DNA of 64,000 nucleotides, taken from Cytidiella melzeri. Taxonomy: Eukaryota > Basidiomycota > Agaricomycetes > Polyporales > Irpicaceae. The translations under genes were made by a program, and so were the position numbers. Under the pieces are notes generated by a model, which saw only the letters and a program-made list of their open reading frames with translations, was not told the origin of the DNA and did no database searches. Shown one piece after another: positions 58,946-64,000 of this stretch. The stretch's first letter is position 1. Each line of letters starts with the position of its first letter. The stretch is from NCBI GenBank assembly GCA_022592445.1, contig JABYQR010000116.1, positions 52,875-116,874 of the forward strand, read 5' to 3'.

Positions 58946-59767
58946 GTAGAATCTCCGTACGCTCGCCTGGACGTCGCGCAACCGCACATTTTCCTTTCCC
59001 CAAAGTTTTTAAAAAGTTTAGTCCCCCCGGTTTACCAGTACGTTGTATTGGCCCGGACCCTTGATCTTCATTCTCACGTCGTGGTTGTAGTGCCGAAAGA
59101 CGTACGCATCCGTCGTAACGTACCCGAGTCTTTCTTCGAGGCTCGACAAGAACTGCGCAAACAAGGTCGTCCCCATCTCTACACAGAGAAGGACCTTGAA
59201 GCCATCGTCTCGTACGTCTCACGCCGTCCTCACTACCATCCTCTCGGTACTAGACTCCCCCACTTCGACCACGAAAAGTTTGCTCGTGACAACGAGTCTA
59301 TCAAGGAACGCACACGTACCGAACGTACGCAAACTCTCGCCGAACGTATTGAGAAACCATCTCTCAAGGATCGCATCTCCCGGGCACCCGCACCACCTCG
59401 ACCGGACGCACAGAAACCAGTGACACTCGACTTCCATAAGTTCTCTATCAAGGACCAAGTCGGCATTCTCAAGCCGAAGATCGAGGCCACCACCAGACGC
59501 CTCAAGATCCTGATCGAGCTTACCCGTGACCGCAACGACTCACAGGTTAAGTCAGTCCTGCTACTCAACGACAAGCTTCTGTACCTCACAGAGCATACGG
59601 AGGAAGTACTCTCCACACGCACGCCTGCCCAGCTCAAAGCACTGAACTGGGGCTTGCAGTCAGTAGGACAGATCAACTTCACGCAATTACGCAAGAGGTT
59701 GACAGAAGTCACGAGTCGAGTTGCATTCGTAGCAGACGGAGGATATTTTGAGAAACTCCCTTTGTAG
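58946..59767 (+). CDS. Gypsy-2 ORF1, 5' of gag, unknown function
   Basis: Open from 58946 to tandem TAG TAG stops at 59765-59770. The coding-like part starts near VVLARTLDLHSH (about 59036) and runs through PESFFEARQELRKQG, LSRRPHYHPLG-like basic stretches and a helix-rich end (IELTRDRNDSQVKSVLLLND). No good ATG is near the start, so either a short upstream exon or an unusual start is used. It is in the same frame as gag. No known domain; it may be a gag N-terminal extension. Confidence 0.55.
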   Translation, partial: VESPYARLDVAQPHIFLSPKFLKSLVPPVYQYVVLARTLDLHSHVVVVVPKDVRIRRNVPESFFEARQELRKQGRPHLYTEKDLEAIVSYVSRRPHYHPLGTRLPHFDHEKFARDNESIKERTRTERTQTLAERIEKPSLKDRISRAPAPPRPDAQKPVTLDFHKFSIKDQVGILKPKIEATTRRLKILIELTRDRNDSQVKSVLLLNDKLLYLTEHTEEVLSTRTPAQLKALNWGLQSVGQINFTQLRKRLTEVTSRVAFVADGGYFEKLPL

Positions 59768-59773
59768 TAGATA

Positions 59774-61225
59774 GCAATCATTGAGTGCGATAATCATTTC
59801 CACGTCTTTGATCCCGACGATCTTCAGGACTGTTACGATAACGAAGAGGACCACGCATATATTGAAATCTGCGAACAACAGCCGTGTCCAAATCGAAATC
59901 AAAAGTTTGTAGTATCCCGTCATTTCAGAGAAGGACAACGATACCGTGGATACGTAGCTTGCGATAACAGTCAAATACCGTTGATTGTCGGAGTTCCTGA
60001 AGAAGTCGAAGTTCCAGAACTTGATACCAGTTTAGTCACAGCAGTTTTACCGGAAACCACCACTGCTACCCCTGTTTCCATCATTCCCGAAACCATACCG
60101 GAAATCCCACCAGTAACTCCTGAAGCGCCCATCGTCGTCCCCATCAATTCCGCACCTGCCACGATGACAACACCCGCAGTCGATCCTGCCTTGATTGCAG
60201 CCATTGTAGCTGCAGTTACACAAGCAATGCCAAGACCGCAAGTCACGGTCAACAATAATGACACCAAGCCCGATAGATACAAGGGCGAACATGGCCGTGA
60301 CTTAGAACGGTTCTTGTCACAATGCGAGGCTTACTGGGTGACCGCCAGTATTGCCGATGAAAGAACCAAGGTCCTGACAGCAATCTACCGGTTGTCAGAA
60401 AAGGCCGCCCAATGGGCAATACCGGTCACGGACCATATGGCTGACCACAACGGTAGTCTGCCGGCCAACCTCGATACGTGGGCCAAGTTTAAGACGGAGC
60501 TCAAGAAGTACTTCGGCGATGCAACGCCCGAAGATACGGCTATCCGTGAACTGGAGAAGCTCTGTGGAGCTGAGAAGAAGGAAAAGAATGCGCGGGATGT
60601 CGGCACATACGTCACTGACTTTCAGTCATACGTGGGTCGCATCAATGGGTTGAGCGACAAGGACAAGGAGATCCGGTTCATAAAGGGTCTTCCTGAATAC
60701 ATCTATGGGCGACTAGCAACGGCTGAAGCTCCACCGACCAATTACCAAGGTTGGATTGACAGGTCTCTGAAAATGGCGGCTGCATATGCCCGCATCAGAG
60801 AAACGACGGAGAAGAAAATTCCGTCTGTTCCCTCGTCGTCGACGACGAGACCTACCCAGTCCCAGCCCAGGTTTACCCCGGCTCCCCGTCCTTCCAACGG
60901 TCCGGTTCCTATGGAGGTTGACGCCTCCAAGATGCAACAAGGACGGCGGTGTTATAACTGCCAGGAACTCACAACGGATCCCAATCATATTGCGCGCACA
61001 TGTACCAAGCCTGCAGTTCCTCGTCCACCTCCTCGTGGACCACGTGTAGCTGCTACCAATGGGGAGGCATCTTCTTCTCGGGTCGAAGAAAAGAAGCCTG
61101 AGAAGGAAGAAGCGTCGAACACGTCGGGAGTATCGGAAGTGACACTCAAGGCCGTACTAGGAGAACTGGAGAAGTTGAGGGCGGAGAACGCCGACCTCAA
61201 AAAGAGATTGGAGGAGGGTTTTTGA
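59774..61225 (+). CDS. Gag of gypsy-2
   Basis: The frame reopens right after the double TAG. The first 130 codons lack ATG (first ATG at about 60163, MTTPAVDP). A Pro/Thr/Val-rich linker is followed by a capsid domain (DRYKGEHGRDLERFLSQCEA, WAKFKTELKKYFGD, RINGLSDKDKEIRFIKGLPE). The zinc knuckle CYNC-x8-H-x4-C has four more residues than the canonical CX2CX4HX4C. The C-terminal coiled coil is LKAVLGELEKLRAENADLKK. Stop TGA at 61223-61225. Confidence 0.9.
   Translation, partial: AIIECDNHFHVFDPDDLQDCYDNEEDHAYIEICEQQPCPNRNQKFVVSRHFREGQRYRGYVACDNSQIPLIVGVPEEVEVPELDTSLVTAVLPETTTATPVSIIPETIPEIPPVTPEAPIVVPINSAPATMTTPAVDPALIAAIVAAVTQAMPRPQVTVNNNDTKPDRYKGEHGRDLERFLSQCEAYWVTASIADERTKVLTAIYRLSEKAAQWAIPVTDHMADHNGSLPANLDTWAKFKTELKKYFGDATPEDTAIRELEKLCGAEKKEKNARDVGTYVTDFQSYVGRINGLSDKDKEIRFIKGLPEYIYGRLATAEAPPTNYQGWIDRSLKMAAAYARIRETTEKKIPSVPSSSTTRPTQSQPRFTPAPRPSNGPVPMEVDASKMQQGRRCYNCQELTTDPNHIARTCTKPAVPRPPPRGPRVAATNGEASSSRVEEKKPEKEEASNTSGVSEVTLKAVLGELEKLRAENADLKKRLEEGF
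61216..61225 (+). promoter_or_regulatory. -1 programmed frameshift site at the gag stop
   Basis: G GGT TTT followed by TGA fits the X XXY YYZ slippery heptamer, read in the gag frame, and the pol frame is -1. Slippage would fuse gag to LIRAVIRAAQAR and protease. Gypsy-1 has the same GAG GGT TTT T(A)A at its gag end (41612-41623, -). Confidence 0.8.
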
Positions 61226-64000
61226 TTCGGGCCGTGATTCGAGCTGCGCAAGCACGCGCCCCACGTTTACCATGTACTAATAGATTTTCCATACTCGCAT
61301 CTGATATACTAGAGACTGGTTCTGAATCCGAACATTTTCACGTACCTATCACAGTCTCAGGAGTGCGGAGATCTAAAGAAGTCGCAGCTATGATTGATAG
61401 TGGAGCCTCGACACTATTCATTCATAAACGGTTTGTTCGAGAGCATCGTATTAGGACCCGGAAGTTGAAACAACCCATTCCGGTGTACAACATAGACGGA
61501 ACCCCAAATCGAGATGGGGCTATTGATGAGGTTGCCATTCTCAATATGAGGATAGGAGACCACGAGGAAAGGACCATTTTCACGGTCACTGATATTGGGC
61601 CAGAAGACGTGATTATAGGAATTGATTGGTTGCGGTATCACAACCCCACCATTGATTGGTACGAAGGTATCATCAGGATGGATGGATGTCCTGATGCATG
61701 TAAACCCAGAGAAAGGGTTGAGGAAGCGAAGGAGGTTGCAGCTAAGAGAACAGCTGAGCCTAAACGGAAGAAGAGGACCCCGGGATTACGGAAAGTTGTG
61801 GAACAACTTCCGTACTTGCCGGTGGATACGGAGGAAACCGAAGAAGACCTCGAAGAGACCACGGAAGGTTCAGGAAGTTTGGATGGGGCCGAATCGCCGA
61901 AGTTACAGGCACAGGCCACTACTCAGCTCGGTGGAAAAGGAACTCCCCGACGCATTGTACGCACACGTCCGACACCCATGGTACAAGAAGGCGAACGTTT
62001 GTTCACTCTAGCAGGGTATACGTATTCTAGTGAACTAGCAGAGGTTGAGAACCGGGTGAAACCGGTGAAAACCTTTGAGGAGATGGTACCTGAACAATAT
62101 CGTCAACATGCTCACATCTTCTCTGAAACGGAATCTCAACGACTTCCAGAACACAAGTCGTACGACCATGCAATTGAGTTGATTCCAGAAGCAAAAGGAT
62201 TCCACGCAAAAGTCTACCCGCTTTCACACCCTGAGCAAGAAGAGCTTGACAAGTTTATCCGAGAAAACCTAGAAAAGGGGTACATTCGACCGTCGAAGTC
62301 CCCAATGGCGTCACCCTTCTTCTTTGTAAAGAAAAAGGATGGAAAGTTACGCCCAGTACAGGATTACCGGAAGTTGAACGAAGTCACTATCAAGAACAGG
62401 TATCCATTGCCGTTGATCTCCGAACTCATGGATAGACTGCGAGGCGCTAGGTTCTTTACCAAGCTAGATGTCAGATGGGGATATAACAATGTCCGTATCA
62501 AAGAAGGTGATGAACACAAGGCAGCGTTTGTAACCAATCGTGGACTTTTCGAACCAACCGTCATGTTCTTCGGACTGACAAACTCTCCGGCTACGTTCCA
62601 GAATATGATGAATGATATTTTTGCCGACCTCATTGCCGAAGGCAAAGTCACGGTCTATTTAGACGATATCCTTATCTATTCCAAGGAGATATCCGAGCAC
62701 CGCGAGGTGGTACATGAAGTTCTGAGACGGCTCAGGCAACACGATCTGTTTCTTAAACCGGAGAAATGCGAATTTGAGCGTCCAGAGACAGAATATCTTG
62801 GTGTTATCATTGGTCACAATCAGTTACGCATGGACCCTGTCAAAGTAAAGGCAGTGGCTGAGTGGCCTGTACCGCAGAATGTCTCCGATATTCGCCGATT
62901 CCGTGGGTTGCAAACTTCTACCGGAGATTCATCAAGGACTTCGGAAAGATATGTAAGCCCTTAGACCGTCTCACGGGCAAGGTTCCTTGGAAATGGGGTC
63001 CTGAAGAACAGTCGGCGTTTGATGAACTCCGCCGACGATTTGTGGAAGCGCCGGTGTTGGCCATGTGGAGTTTTGATAGACCCACACGTTTGGAAACGGA
63101 TGCATCCGGATATGCAATGGAGGGGTGTTGGAACAACAAGCCGAAGACGGCACGTGGCACCCAGTAGCCTATCGGTCTGAAGGCATGACTGAGACCGAAC
63201 GAAACTATGAGATCTACGACCGAGAACTTATGGCAATTGTACGAGCCCTTGAAGATTGGCGTCATTATTTGGAAGGGTTACCAGAGAAATTCCCTATCTT
63301 CTCTGACCACAAGAATCTCGAGTATTGGAAGACAGCTCGCAACTTGACACGTCGTCAAGCGCGTTGGTCATTGTTCCTCTCACGTTTCAACTTTGAGATC
63401 ATCCCAAAGCCGGGAAATCTATGGGAAAGTCAGATTCCATGTCACGATTGGGTCAACACGAGGTCAAAGACGAAGAAGACAATCTGTCACGAGTAGTCTT
63501 AGCGCCTGAGATTTTCCGAGCTGCCGCTTCTCAACGTGGGCAAGCTAGTGTACAGCCAGACAGAGATCTGTTGAAACGTATCCGTGAATGTTCTCTTCGA
63601 GAAACCGAGGTGGCAGAAGCACTTGCCAAAGTCAAGAAACTCGGACCTCGCCTTCTCAGCCGCGGACTCGAAGAGTGGAACGTGGAGAATGGACTGTTGT
63701 TGTTCCGGGGAAAAGTTTACGTCCCTAAAGATGACGAAATCCGAAAGGAACTAGTTCGGAGACATCACGACTTACCCGCCTGGACATCCGGGCAGGTACA
63801 AAACCTGGAACTACTCTCTCGGAACTACTGGTGGCCCAGCATGACACGCTTTGTCAATGACTATGTAGACACGTGTGATACTGTCAAAGAACCAAGACAT
63901 TCCCCGCCCACCACGTGGCCACTCAATCCATAGATCCGCCCAATGCTCCATGGGAAAGCGTTACCACGGACTTCATTGTCAAGTTACCGCCATGTAAAGG
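61222..64000 (+). CDS. Pol of gypsy-2 (protease, RT, RNase H, integrase start), partial
   Basis: Protease IDSGASTLFIHKRFV, then GPEDVIIGIDWLRYHNP. RT motifs: GYIRPSKSPMASPFFFVKKK, DYRKLNEVTIKNRYPLP, FTKLDVRWGYNNVRI, FFGLTNSPATFQNMMND and the catalytic YLDDILIYSK. RNase H: ETDASGYAM, YDRELMAIVRALEDWRHYL. Integrase zinc domain: RRHHDLPAW...VDTCDT. The frame slips by -1 at about 62912, 63122, 63416 and 63880; one added base at each site restores the conserved reading. The rest of integrase is outside the window. Confidence 0.92.

Larger units (their letters stand above)
58424..64000 (+). mobile_element. Ty3/gypsy element with extra 5' ORF (gypsy-2), runs off the window
   Basis: 5' LTR from TGTCACGACC at 58424, then an ORF1, gag with zinc knuckle, protease, RT, RNase H and the integrase zinc domain, in gypsy order on the plus strand. 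The integrase core and 3' LTR lie beyond 64000. Four one-base frame slips interrupt pol. Confidence 0.93.

Noticed and set aside
58800..59222. Minus-strand 140-codon ORF
   Set aside because: Low-complexity Arg/Met-rich frame opposite the gypsy-2 leader and ORF1; no domain.

Overview
The window is nuclear DNA of a filamentous basidiomycete, most likely an agaricomycete. Genes are broken by many 45-75 nt GT..AG introns, promoters have CT-rich leaders, and the host genes (mitochondrial Hsp70, dynactin p25, eIF4G, PTS1-tagged flavocytochromes) and transposon families are fungal. No bacterial operons, CRISPR arrays or RNA genes were seen. Exon structures were worked out by hand from splice signals and reading-frame closure; the main host genes close exactly in frame.

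Region 1 (1-21.1 kb) is a gene-dense host segment: the 3' tail of a copia element (1-0.5 kb), an ACAD10/11-like kinase (1416-2951, -), mitochondrial Hsp70 (3478-5699, -), a divergently transcribed TMEM70-like mitochondrial membrane protein (6125-7092, +), dynactin p25 (7370-8187, -), an unrecognised gene (9144-9960, +) and a four-exon membrane protein (10723-11929, +). Next comes the most interesting host cluster: two flavocytochrome b2 / glyoxylate dehydrogenase-type paralogues (12811-14811, - and 18789-21023, +) flank an isocitrate lyase/PEP mutase-family lyase (16872-18252, +). Both flavocytochromes lack a mitochondrial presequence and end in PTS1-like tripeptides (SRL, AKL). With oxaloacetate hydrolase as one candidate for the lyase, this suggests a peroxisome-linked glyoxylate/oxaloacetate-to-oxalate gene group.

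Region 2 (21.4-32 kb) is nested transposons. A TA-flanked element with 27-bp inverted repeats (21490-27289) is split by a 5.2-kb copia element with identical LTRs, whose pol carries two apparent spliceosomal introns. An imperfect inverted-repeat element follows (28.1-29.4 kb), then a Pack-MULE-like element (29750-31720) with 255-bp inverted repeats and a 9-bp target duplication that encloses a LINE RNase H fragment.

Region 3 (32.5-37.7 kb) is eIF4G, complete except for two one-base frameshifts at homopolymers. Region 4 (38.3-44.8 kb) is a host-type gene cut in two by a Ty3/gypsy element with a 5-bp duplication; the element has lost most of pol but carries a 353-residue unidentified ORF. Region 5 (45-58 kb) is a gene graveyard: fragments of a membrane protein, a BRCT protein, HMG-CoA synthase and pantothenate synthetase among LTR remnants. 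Region 6 (58.4-64 kb, running off the end) is a second Ty3/gypsy element with an extra 5' ORF, gag, a canonical -1 frameshift heptamer at the gag stop, and pol.

Nine frameshifts in four unrelated coding units are all explained by one missing base, almost always in a homopolymer, so assembly error is a serious alternative to gene decay in several places.
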